Positions 9,585 to 16,817 of a stretch of DNA of 64,000 nucleotides are shown here, in pieces. The position numbers and the translations under genes are program-made. The stretch is from Mesorhizobium sp. YC-39 (GTDB lineage: Bacteria > Pseudomonadota > Alphaproteobacteria > Rhizobiales > Rhizobiaceae), in the NCBI RefSeq assembly GCF_025753795.1, contig NZ_JAOWPS010000001.1:124001-188000 (forward strand), written 5' to 3'. The number at the start of each line of letters is the position of its first letter. Position 1 is the stretch's first letter. The notes under the pieces were generated by a model, which did no database searches, was not told where the DNA came from, and worked only from the letters and a program-made list of their open reading frames with translations.

Positions 9585-9782
9585 ATGGCGTTGGAATCAT
9601 TCAAGGCCCAGATCAGCATGTTGCTGGAAGAAATGGTCAATCAGCCCGAGGACCAGCATGAAATCCAGGAGCAGTTGCGCGAAAAGCTGAGGGAAATGCG
9701 CGCCATGGGCCTGCCATTGCCGGAAGACCTCGTGACGCTGGAAAAGCGCCTTGACGACGACTTTTACGCTGCGGGGACGTGA
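9585..9782 (+). CDS. Small conserved-type protein downstream of hrcA
   Basis: A 65-residue acidic, strongly helical protein (MALESFKAQISMLLEEMVNQ at the start, then a stretch rich in Glu, Gln and Lys, and LPLPEDLVTLEKRLDDDF). AGGAG stands seven bases before the ATG and only 11 bases separate it from the hrcA stop, so it is probably cotranscribed with hrcA. There is no signal peptide or membrane segment. I do not recognise a function; the heptad-like Leu/Met spacing could form a short coiled coil. Confidence 0.75.
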   Translation: MALESFKAQISMLLEEMVNQPEDQHEIQEQLREKLREMRAMGLPLPEDLVTLEKRLDDDFYAAGT

Positions 9783-9820
9783 GGCGACGGGCAAGCGCGA
9801 TTTTGACGCTGGAGGGCAGA

Positions 9821-11173
9821 ATGATGCGATTTGCCGGTCTTGTGGGCGCCGCCCTGCTTGTTGCGACAGCCGCTTTTGCCGAGGAGGCGGCTGAGCCGCT
9901 GCTGAAAGGCGAAGCTGCCTTCGGCGACTGGCATGCCGACCGGCCGGGAGTGCGCCGCTTGATCAGGCCTGAGGACCTGCAGCCGCCATTCGTTACCGAA
10001 TCGGCCTCGAATGGCCCCGGCGTCGTTGAACGGCCCGAAGAGGTCAAGCCGATCCTGCCGGCGGGCTTTACCGCCGAGCTTATCGCCTCCGGCCTCGCCG
10101 ATTCCCGTGTCGTTCGTGTGGCGCCGAATGGTGACCTGTTCGTTGCCAACAGCCGAGACAATCAGATACGCGTTTATCGTCTCGCCGAGGGCAGCGCTGA
10201 TCCTGCCATGAAGTCTATCTTCGCCAGCAACCTCACGCGGCCTTACGGCATTGCCTTTTATCCCCTGGGAGACAATCCGCAGTGGGTCTATGCCGCCAAC
10301 CGCAACCGCGTCATACGCTTTGCATACCGTAATGGCGACCTGAAAGCCCAAGGCAAGCCGGAGACAATTGTCGACAATATTCCTGGAAAGAACCACTGGA
10401 CCCGCGACATCGCCTTCTCTCCGGACGGCAAGACACTCTATTTGTCGGTCGGCTCCTACTCGAATGTGGGCGAGGAGGGCATGGGGAAGGAACCGGATGG
10501 CGGCCTCGACGCCTGGGCGAAGTCGAAGCCGCTGGGCGCGGCCTGGGGCATGGATGAGGGCCGCGCCAATGTGCTGGCCTTCGATCCGGACGGCAAGAAC
10601 AGGCGGGTCGTGGCCACGGGCCTGCGCAATTGCGCGGGCATGACCATCCAGCCGGCGACGGGTGCGTTGTGGTGCGTCGTCAATGAGCGCGACTCGCTGG
10701 GCGACAATGTGCCGTTTGAATTCGCAACAACCGTCAGGGAAGGCGGCTTCTACGGCTGGCCCTGGTACTATATCGGCAACAATGAGGATCCGCGCCGCAA
10801 GGGCGAGCGCCCCGACCTTGCCGGCAAGGCCACCATTCCCGACGTGCTGATGCAGGCGCATTCGGCGCCGCTCAACATCGTCTTTTATGACGGCAAGAGC
10901 TTTCCGCCCGACTATCAGGGGGATGCGTTCGTTGCCCTGCACGGGTCGTGGAACCGCGGCGTCAGGACCGGCTACAAGGTCGTTCGGCTGAAGTTCAGGG
11001 ACGGCAAGCCGACCGGCGAATATGAGGATTTCATGACCGGCTTCGTCGTCTCGGATGAAGAAGTCTGGGGTCGCCCGGTCGGCGTGGCGGTGGCGAAAGA
11101 CGGCGCGCTGATCGTCACCGAGGACGGCAACGGCACCATCTGGCGCGTGACCTACAGCGCCAGCCGGTCCTGA
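9821..11173 (+). CDS. Exported sorbosone/glucose-dehydrogenase-like beta-propeller protein
   Basis: A 450-residue secreted protein with signal peptide MMRFAGLVGAALLVATAAFA and likely cleavage before EEAAEP. The rest matches the soluble PQQ-dependent sugar dehydrogenase/L-sorbosone dehydrogenase family: LPAGFTAELIASGLADSRVV, SRDNQIRVYRL, RPYGIAFYP, RDIAFSPDGKTLYLSVGS, GWPWYYIGNNEDPR, ALHGSWNRG, GRPVGVAVAKDGALIV. It would act in the periplasm. GGAGG lies five bases before the ATG at 9821. PQQ binding and substrate are inferred from the family only. Confidence 0.85.
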   Translation: MMRFAGLVGAALLVATAAFAEEAAEPLLKGEAAFGDWHADRPGVRRLIRPEDLQPPFVTESASNGPGVVERPEEVKPILPAGFTAELIASGLADSRVVRVAPNGDLFVANSRDNQIRVYRLAEGSADPAMKSIFASNLTRPYGIAFYPLGDNPQWVYAANRNRVIRFAYRNGDLKAQGKPETIVDNIPGKNHWTRDIAFSPDGKTLYLSVGSYSNVGEEGMGKEPDGGLDAWAKSKPLGAAWGMDEGRANVLAFDPDGKNRRVVATGLRNCAGMTIQPATGALWCVVNERDSLGDNVPFEFATTVREGGFYGWPWYYIGNNEDPRRKGERPDLAGKATIPDVLMQAHSAPLNIVFYDGKSFPPDYQGDAFVALHGSWNRGVRTGYKVVRLKFRDGKPTGEYEDFMTGFVVSDEEVWGRPVGVAVAKDGALIVTEDGNGTIWRVTYSASRS

Positions 11174-11259
11174 TCCGATAGCCTTGCGCGCAACTGGTGC
11201 AATCGAATCCGGCCGTCAGGGAATTCACGCCAGTCCGCCATTGTGCGACAAGGCTGACT

Positions 11260-11877
11260 ATGACCCTTACAGGATTTCTTGCCTACAGTGCTGCCCTCGG
11301 CGTCGCCGCCGCCATTCCCGGTCCCGGCGTCACCGCGCTTGTGGCGCGTGCGCTCGGCTCCGGCTTCCGCTCGTCGCTGGCGATGTCGTTCGGGTTGATG
11401 CTCGGCGATCTGACCTATCTCACCGCGGTGGTGCTCGGCCTCGCTTTCGTCGCGCAGACCTTCGGCATGGTATTCCTGGCGATCAAATGGGCCGGCGTCG
11501 CCTATCTCGCCTTCCTCGGCTGGCGTTTCTGGACGAGCGGCATCACGCCCGAAACAGTTGAAGCGAAGAAGGGCAAGGGCGGGCTGGCGTCGAGCTTCAT
11601 CGCCGGCCTCGCGGTCACCCTCGGCAATCCGAAGACCATGATCTTCTACCTCGCCATCACCCCGACCATCGTCGACCTGAAGACCATCACGCTTGCCGAT
11701 TACGGCATCCTCGTCGCGCTCACCGTGATCGTGCTCCTGGTGGTGCTGGTGCCCTATCTGGCGCTGGCGGCCAAGGCGCGCTGGTTCCTGAAGTCGCCGC
11801 GGGCGCTGAAAGCCCTGAACCGCACCGCCGCCGGCTTCATGGTCGGGGCTGCCGCGGCGATTGCCGCGCGGCAATAG
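11260..11877 (+). CDS. LysE family translocator
   Basis: A 205-residue inner-membrane exporter of the LysE/RhtB superfamily, which exports amino acids or similar solutes. About six hydrophobic segments are visible. The N-terminus carries the family motif AAAIPGPGVTALVARALGSG, and GLAVTLGNPKTMIFYL is the second signature. The ATG at 11260 is preceded by AAGG. The frame is open upstream to 11197 without a credible start. The substrate is unknown. It lies between the sugar dehydrogenase-like gene and cysK with gaps on both sides. Confidence 0.9.
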   Translation: MTLTGFLAYSAALGVAAAIPGPGVTALVARALGSGFRSSLAMSFGLMLGDLTYLTAVVLGLAFVAQTFGMVFLAIKWAGVAYLAFLGWRFWTSGITPETVEAKKGKGGLASSFIAGLAVTLGNPKTMIFYLAITPTIVDLKTITLADYGILVALTVIVLLVVLVPYLALAAKARWFLKSPRALKALNRTAAGFMVGAAAAIAARQ

Positions 11878-12053
11878 GGGCCTTTACGGCCAAACCATTC
11901 CGAATTGAGGCCGCTCCCGGAAATGGTATTCCGGGGTGCAACTGTTTTCAGCATGAGTCCCACTCGGATATTTTCGAGCCGCAGCCTATCTTGCGCGGTT
12001 GAAAGTCCTATTCTGTCCGCTGATGCCAATTGCCTGACCTGGGAGCGAAACCA

Positions 12054-13034
12054 ATGAACAAGCCCGTCACCCCTGCCCGCGTGCCCGGCCGCGGCCGCGT
12101 CTTCAATTCGATCACCGAGACGATCGGCGACACGCCGCTGGTGCGGCTCGACAAATTCGCCAGGGAAAAAGGCGTCGTCGCCAATCTGCTTGCCAAGCTC
12201 GAATTCTTCAACCCAATCGCCTCGGTCAAGGATCGCATCGGCGTCGCCATGATCGAGGCGCTGGAGGCATCGGGCAGGATTGCACCCGGCCGCACCACGC
12301 TGATCGAGCCGACTTCCGGTAACACCGGCATCGCGCTCGCCTTTGCCGCTGCCGCCAAGGGCTACAAGCTGATTCTGACCATGCCGGAGACGATGTCGGT
12401 CGAACGCCGCAAGATGCTGGCGCTGCTCGGCGCCGAGCTGGTGCTGACCGAAGGGCCGAAGGGCATGAAGGGCGCGATCGCCAAGGCCGACGAGCTGGCG
12501 GCGACGCTGCCCGACGCGGTCATTCCGCAACAGTTCGAAAACCCGGCCAATCCGGAAATCCATCGCACGACGACGGCCGAGGAGATCTGGAACGACACCC
12601 ATGGCGAGGTCGACATCTTCGTCGCCGGCATCGGCACCGGCGGCACCATCACCGGCGTCGGCCAGGTGCTGAAGAAGCGCAAGCCCTCGGTCCATGTCGT
12701 CGCCGTTGAGCCGGAAGCCTCGCCGGTGCTGTCCGGCGGCCAGCCCGGCCCGCACAAGATCCAGGGCATTGGCGCCGGCTTTGCGCCAAAGATCCTCGAC
12801 ACCACGATCTATGACGAGATCGTCAAGGTCTCGAACGAGGATTCGGTCGCCAATGCCCGCCTCGTCGCCCGCCTCGAAGGCGTGCCGGTCGGCATCTCCT
12901 CGGGCGCCGCCCTGCAGGCGGCGATCGTCGTCGGCTCGCGGCCGGAAAACAAGGGCAAGACCCTGGTGGTCGTCATCCCGTCCTTCGCCGAACGCTATCT
13001 GTCGACGATCCTGTTCGAAGGGCTGGGTGCGTAG
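12054..13034 (+). CDS. cysK: Cysteine synthase A (O-acetylserine sulfhydrylase)
   Basis: PLP enzyme making cysteine from O-acetylserine and sulfide. The 326 residues begin at the ATG at 12054, preceded by [18 protein letters not shown] places the PLP lysine at Lys59; [11 protein letters not shown] binds the substrate carboxylate; [10 protein letters not shown] is the phosphate-binding loop. The end, [16 protein letters not shown], is typical of CysK. It is monocistronic, with an inverted repeat (13051-13100) between it and the convergent sigma gene. Confidence 0.94.
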   Translation: MNKPVTPARVPGRGRVFNSITETIGDTPLVRLDKFAREKGVVANLLAKLEFFNPIASVKDRIGVAMIEALEASGRIAPGRTTLIEPTSGNTGIALAFAAAAKGYKLILTMPETMSVERRKMLALLGAELVLTEGPKGMKGAIAKADELAATLPDAVIPQQFENPANPEIHRTTTAEEIWNDTHGEVDIFVAGIGTGGTITGVGQVLKKRKPSVHVVAVEPEASPVLSGGQPGPHKIQGIGAGFAPKILDTTIYDEIVKVSNEDSVANARLVARLEGVPVGISSGAALQAAIVVGSRPENKGKTLVVVIPSFAERYLSTILFEGLGA

Positions 13035-13050
13035 GCTTCCTCCCTTTCGT

Positions 13051-13100
13051 CATCCCAGGATCTCCGCAACGTCGCTTCGCTCCTGCTTCGCCCTGGGATG
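13051..13100. terminator. Inverted repeat between convergent cysK and ECF sigma gene
   Basis: CATCCCAGG (13051-13059) and CCTGGGATG (13092-13100) form a 9-bp stem around an imperfect 32-base core. Its place in a tail-to-tail gap fits a bidirectional terminator or a dispersed palindromic repeat; there is no long T run. Confidence 0.45.
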
Positions 13101-13119
13101 GCGAAGCCGGGAGGCTGCA

Positions 13120-14367
13120 TCAGTTCCCGCCGAGCCCAGCCCGCCGCTGCTGCAAGAACCGGCGCACCGCCGGATCGCGCTCGAGGCCGATCGCCCGGTC
13201 ATAGGCCTCGGCGGCTTGGCTGGTGTTGCCGAGCCTGGCAAGCAATCCGGCGCGGGCGGCCCAATAAGGCTGGTAGTCTGCGAGCCGCTTGTCGTCACCC
13301 AGCACGTAAAGGGCCGCCAAACCCGCCGCCGCACCGTCGGCCTCGGCAACGGCCACCGCGCGGTTGATCGCCACCACCGGCGAGTCTGCGATCGAATGCA
13401 AGGCGTCGTAGAGTTCGCGGATCGCCATCCAGTCGGTGCGGCCGGTCAGCCGCCGTGCCGCATGAGCGGACTGCACCGCTGCTTCGAGCTGGTAGCGGCC
13501 GATCACCGCCTTGGTGGCGGCATGGGAAAGCAGCGCCTCCGCCTCATCGATGAGGGTGCGGTCCCACAGCTGGCAATCCTGCTCCGCAAGCGGCACGAAG
13601 TCGCCTTCGGTACTGCGCCTGGCTACCCGCCGCGCCTCGGCAAACAGCATCAGCGCCAGCAGGCCGAGCGCTTCCGGCTCATCTGGCATCAGCGAGGCCA
13701 CAAGCCGGCCAAGCCAGATGCCTTCGGTGGCGAGGTTGCGGCGCCGGGTCTCGGTGCCGGCCGGGTCGGACCAGCCCTCCGCAAACGTCGCGTAGATCGC
13801 TTCCAGTACCGCATCCAGCCGCTCGCCGAGCTCGGCTCTTTCAGGCACGCGGAATGGAATGCCGGTTTCGCGGATGCGGGTCTTGGCACGCACCAAGCGC
13901 TGGCCCATCGTTGCCGGCGACACTAGGAAGGCCGAGGCGATCGTCGCTGCGTCGAAGCCGAGAATGGTCTGCAGGATCAGCGGCGCGCGCACGCCGGCCT
14001 CGATCGCCGGATGGGCGCAGGCAAACATCAGCCTGAGCCGCTCGTCGGGCAGGTCTTCATCGACCATGCGGGCCTCCATCTCCTCGGCGATCAGCCTGAG
14101 ATGATCGCGGCTCGCCTCGCTGGTCAGACGCCGCCTGACCGCGTCGATGCCGCGTCGGCGCGCCACCGTAAGCAGCCAGGCTTCCGGTTTTTGCGGCACG
14201 CCGGTTTGCGGCCAGCGTTCGAGCGCCGCGGCGAAGGCGTCCGCCAGCGCATCCTCCGCGCCGGCCACGTCGCGCGTGCGGGCGGCGAGAAAGGCGACGA
14301 GCTTGCCGTAGCTTTGCCGGGCGGCCCCTTCCGCCGCCGCCCGCGCGACCTCCGCGCCATCCTGCAT
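13120..14367 (-). CDS. ECF sigma factor of the long, DGPF-associated type (ECF42-like)
   Basis: A 415-residue sigma-70-family protein. Sigma region 2 is near the start (KLVAFLAARTRDVAGAEDAL, AWLLTVARRRGIDAVRRRL), region 4 near residues 140-185 (LILQTILGFDAATIASAF), and a long C-terminal TPR-like extension follows (VVAINRAVAVAEADGAAAGL, RAGLLARLGNTSQAAEAYDR), as in the ECF42 group. The ATG at 14367 shares a base with the stop of the DGPF/YCII gene (TGATG), so the two are coupled; the upstream extension of the frame is antisense-like. No anti-sigma gene is present, which is normal for this group. It is probably autoregulated through the promoter at 14769-14797. Confidence 0.88.
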   Translation of the reverse strand: MQDGAEVARAAAEGAARQSYGKLVAFLAARTRDVAGAEDALADAFAAALERWPQTGVPQKPEAWLLTVARRRGIDAVRRRLTSEASRDHLRLIAEEMEARMVDEDLPDERLRLMFACAHPAIEAGVRAPLILQTILGFDAATIASAFLVSPATMGQRLVRAKTRIRETGIPFRVPERAELGERLDAVLEAIYATFAEGWSDPAGTETRRRNLATEGIWLGRLVASLMPDEPEALGLLALMLFAEARRVARRSTEGDFVPLAEQDCQLWDRTLIDEAEALLSHAATKAVIGRYQLEAAVQSAHAARRLTGRTDWMAIRELYDALHSIADSPVVAINRAVAVAEADGAAAGLAALYVLGDDKRLADYQPYWAARAGLLARLGNTSQAAEAYDRAIGLERDPAVRRFLQQRRAGLGGN

Positions 14368-14720
14368 CACATTGTATGTTCCCAGATCGGCCGCACCTCG
14401 ACCGTTCCGGTGCCGGCACCCGGACAACGCTCCGCCCAGGCGATCGCTGCGTCGGCATCCTCGGCCTCGATTATGAAGAAGCCGGCGAGCTGTTCCTTGG
14501 TATCGGCATAGGGGCCATCGAGCACGTTGGTCTTGCCGTTGGCCATCCGCACCAGGGTGGCGGCCTGGGTCGGCTTCAGTCGAGCGCCGGCGAGCCACGC
14601 TCCGGAGTTCTTCAACCTCTCGGTATAGGCGCCATAGGCGGCGCTGATCTCGTAGGTCTTGTCTGTCGGCGCGGCCGGCATCGAGGCTTCGTCGGCATAG
14701 ATCAAAAGCATGTATCGCAT
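14367..14720 (-). CDS. YCII/DGPF domain protein, copy 1
   Basis: A 117-residue protein beginning MRYMLLIYADE, with the family signature NVLDGPYADTKEQLAGFFII and the end PGAGTGTVEVRPI. DGPF (YCII-related) proteins are regularly encoded next to ECF42 sigma factors; their biochemical role is unsettled. The GGGAGAAGAC sequence before the ATG supports this start rather than the longer frame to 14807. It is translationally coupled to the downstream sigma gene and lies 48 bases below a conserved promoter-like motif. It shares close similarity with copy 2 at 15040-15399. Confidence 0.88.
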   Translation of the reverse strand: MRYMLLIYADEASMPAAPTDKTYEISAAYGAYTERLKNSGAWLAGARLKPTQAATLVRMANGKTNVLDGPYADTKEQLAGFFIIEAEDADAAIAWAERCPGAGTGTVEVRPIWEHTM

Positions 14721-14768
14721 GGTCTTCTCCCGTTTTCTCGAACGGCCGCTCCGTTGCGGGCCGACCCT

Positions 14769-14797
14769 ATGTCGTGCGGTCTCGGGCGATTTCGACA
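14769..14797 (-). promoter_or_regulatory. Putative ECF42-type promoter, copy 1
   Basis: On the minus strand TGTCGAA (14797-14791), a 16-base spacer, then CGACAT (14774-14769). The same two elements with identical spacing lie in front of DGPF copy 2. This fits an autoregulated ECF promoter; the assignment is inference from the repeated motif and its place. Confidence 0.6.
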
Positions 14798-14819
14798 GGC
14801 GCCACAAAATCTTTCGCCT

Positions 14820-15043
14820 TCGATCGCCGGATGGGCGCAGGCGAGCGTCAGCCTGAGCCGCTCATCCGGCAACTCTTCATTGGTCATGCTCCTCCGTCTC
14901 CCTCCCCGGTCAGCCGCCGCCGCACCGCATCCACGCGCCGCCGCCGGGCGACCGCGAGCAGCCAAGCCATCAGCTTGCCGTAGCTTTGCCGGGCGGCGGT
15001 CTCGGCCGCCGCCCTTGCGGGTGAAGGGCTGTTCGGCCATCAC
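14820..15043 (-). pseudogene. Remnant of a second ECF42-like sigma gene
   Basis: The minus strand encodes AARQSYGKLMAWLLAVARRR and DAVRRRLTGEG, then in another frame NEELPDERLRLTLACAHPAIE. These match two separated parts of the intact sigma factor next door (AARQSYGKLVAF, EAWLLTVARRRGIDAVRRRL, DLPDERLRLMFACAHPAIE). About 35 residues between the first two blocks and about 16 before the third are deleted, the frame is broken, and everything after residue about 150 is gone. It follows DGPF copy 2 just as the intact sigma follows copy 1, so it is the decayed half of a duplicated module. Confidence 0.85.
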
Positions 15044-15399
15044 GGGCTGGGCTGCTGTTCCCAGATCGGTCGCACCTCGATCGTGCCCGTGCTGGCGCCC
15101 GGACAGCGCGCCGCCCAGGCGATCGCGGCGTCGGCGTCCTCGGCCTCGATCATGTAGAAACCGGCTAGCTGTTCCTTGGTGTCGGCATAAGGGCCGTCGA
15201 GAACATTGGTCTTGCCATCGACGATGCGCACCGAGGCGGTCGCCTGGCTCGGACGCAGCTGGTCGCCGCCAATCCAGGCGCCGCCCTTCTTCAAGGCTTC
15301 GTTGTAGGCGAAGTAGGCACTCTTCATCTCAGCCAGCGCCTGTGCCGGCGCCGCCATCATGGCGGCTTCGTTTCCATAGATCAAAAGCATGTATCGCAT
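15040..15399 (-). CDS. YCII/DGPF domain protein, copy 2
   Basis: A 119-residue paralogue of the protein at 14367-14720: MRYMLLIYGNEAAMMAAPAQ, NVLDGPYADTKEQLAGFYMI, PGASTGTIEVRPIW. Its own sigma partner downstream is a pseudogene, so it may now depend on the neighbouring intact sigma factor. The matching promoter motif lies 46 bases upstream of the ATG. Its 3' end overlaps the first bases of the sigma remnant by four bases, recalling the ATGA/TGATG coupling of the intact module. Confidence 0.87.
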   Translation of the reverse strand: MRYMLLIYGNEAAMMAAPAQALAEMKSAYFAYNEALKKGGAWIGGDQLRPSQATASVRIVDGKTNVLDGPYADTKEQLAGFYMIEAEDADAAIAWAARCPGASTGTIEVRPIWEQQPSP

Positions 15400-15445
15400 G
15401 GTCTTCTCCCGTTTTTCGAAGGCCGCGTCGGTGCGGGCCGGACGT

Positions 15446-15474
15446 ATGTCGCGTGGCTATGCCCAATTTCGACA
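15446..15474 (-). promoter_or_regulatory. Putative ECF42-type promoter, copy 2
   Basis: TGTCGAA (15474-15468), a 16-base spacer, CGACAT (15451-15446), the same elements and spacing as 14769-14797. The sequence around both (CGCCTGTCGAAAT) is also shared, although the spacers differ, which points to selection on the two boxes. Confidence 0.6.
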
Positions 15475-15647
15475 GGCGTTGGAAAATCTTTCGTCCGCGG
15501 TGGCGTCTTGTGCAAGCGGGCATATATTTCGCGCCCACTCAACCGTTGGTCTAATGGGCGCAATTGCGGGTTGGCATTTCCCGCCCGCTGTCTAAACTCG
15601 CCTCGCCTCGGGTCGTGCGGTGGCAAATATTTCAGGGAGGAAATCAC

Positions 15648-16607
15648 ATGCTCAATTTCAGGACGAAGTTTGTTGCCGTCGGCGCGCTGGCGCTGTCGCT
15701 TGGCCTTGGCGCGGTGTCGGCCAAGGCGCAGGAATTCATCAACGTGCTGACCGGTGGCACTTCGGGCGTCTATTATCCGCTCGGCGTCGCGCTGTCGGAA
15801 ATCTACGGCAAGGGCATCGAAGGTGCCCGCACCCAGGTGCAGGCGACGAAAGCGTCGGTCGAGAACCTCAACCTGCTGCAGCAGGGCAAGGGCGAGATCG
15901 CTTTCGCGCTCGGCGATTCCGTCAAGCTGGCCGCCGAGGGCAACACCGAAGCCGGTTTCCCCGGCAAACTCGACAAGCTGCGCGGCATCGCCGCCATCTA
16001 TCCCAACTACATCCAGATCGTCGCCAGCAGGGAATCCGGCATCAAGACGCTCGCCGACCTCAAGGGCAAGAGCCTGTCGGTCGGCGCGCCGGCCTCCGGC
16101 ACCGAGCTCAACGCCCGCGCCATCTTCGCCGCTGCCGGGCTGAAATACGAGGATCTCGGACGGGTCGAGTACCTGCCCTTCGCCGAATCGGTCGAGCTGA
16201 TCAAGAACCGCCAGCTCGACGCCACGCTGCAATCGGCCGGCCTCGGCGTCGCCTCGATCCGCGACCTCGCCACCTCGGTGCCGATCAACGTCGTTGCCGT
16301 GCCGGCGGCGGATGTCGCCAAGATCGGCTCGCCCTATCTTTCGGTGACCATTCCCAAGGGCACCTATGAGGGCCAGACTGAGGATGTCGCGACCGCCGCC
16401 GTCGGCAATTTCCTCATCACCAGCGCCGACGTCTCCGACGAGACCGCCTATCAGATGACCAAGCTGCTGTTCGAACATCTCGATCAGCTCGCCGCCGCCC
16501 ATGCCGCCGCCAAGGCGATCGACCCGGCCAAGGCGCTCGACGGCATGCCGGTGCCGCTGCATCCAGGCGCCGAGAGGTATTACAAGGAGAAAGGGCTGGT
16601 GAAGTAG
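15648..16607 (+). CDS. TAXI family TRAP transporter solute-binding protein
   Basis: A 319-residue periplasmic receptor. The signal peptide MLNFRTKFVAVGALALSLGL continues to a likely cut after SAKA. The mature start EFINVLTGGTSGVYYPLGVA, then the ASVENLNLLQQGKGEIAFAL stretch and SVGAPASGTELNARAIFAAAG, are hallmarks of the TAXI (TRAP-associated extracytoplasmic immunogenic) family. GGGAGG lies seven bases before the ATG at 15648. It is followed by the fused permease and DUF1850, the normal TAXI-TRAP set. Ligands are likely small organic acids or amino acids; the exact one cannot be read. Confidence 0.92.
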   Translation: MLNFRTKFVAVGALALSLGLGAVSAKAQEFINVLTGGTSGVYYPLGVALSEIYGKGIEGARTQVQATKASVENLNLLQQGKGEIAFALGDSVKLAAEGNTEAGFPGKLDKLRGIAAIYPNYIQIVASRESGIKTLADLKGKSLSVGAPASGTELNARAIFAAAGLKYEDLGRVEYLPFAESVELIKNRQLDATLQSAGLGVASIRDLATSVPINVVAVPAADVAKIGSPYLSVTIPKGTYEGQTEDVATAAVGNFLITSADVSDETAYQMTKLLFEHLDQLAAAHAAAKAIDPAKALDGMPVPLHPGAERYYKEKGLVK

Positions 16608-16613
16608 GGGCGC

Positions 16614-16796
16614 TCCCTCCCCCCTGAGGGGAGGGTGGCCCGCAGGGCCGGGTGGGGTCCTCGGCGACGCGCTCCAGCTTTCTGGATCAACGGTCGAGGC
16701 AGGTGGCATCGGTTGAGGCCGCGCACTGCCGCAACGACCCCACCCGTCCATCCGCCTTCGGCGGCTGTCCACCCTCCCCTCGAGGGGGAGGGAACC
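16614..16796. repeat. Composite inverted intergenic repeat, copy 2
   Basis: CCCTCCCCCCTGAGGGGAGGG and CCACCCTCCCCTCGAGGGGG are hairpins at the two ends, with inverted arms GGGCCGGGTGGGG and CCCCACCC facing each other around a core. It sits inside the TRAP operon between receptor and permease, so it may reduce read-through or give a 3' stabilising structure to the receptor mRNA. Confidence 0.75.
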
Positions 16797-16817
16797 GCCC
16801 CCGCCAGGAGCCCGCCA

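Noticed and set aside
11916..11935. Hairpin CCCGGAA-ATGGTA-TTCCGGG as the LysE gene terminator or cysK operator
   Set aside because: A 7-bp stem with no T run 40 bases after the gene; too weak to assign a role.
14368..14598. N-terminal extension of the ECF sigma frame upstream of 14367
   Set aside because: Sequence is Arg-rich and antisense-like over the DGPF gene; homology and the TGATG coupling point to the ATG at 14367.
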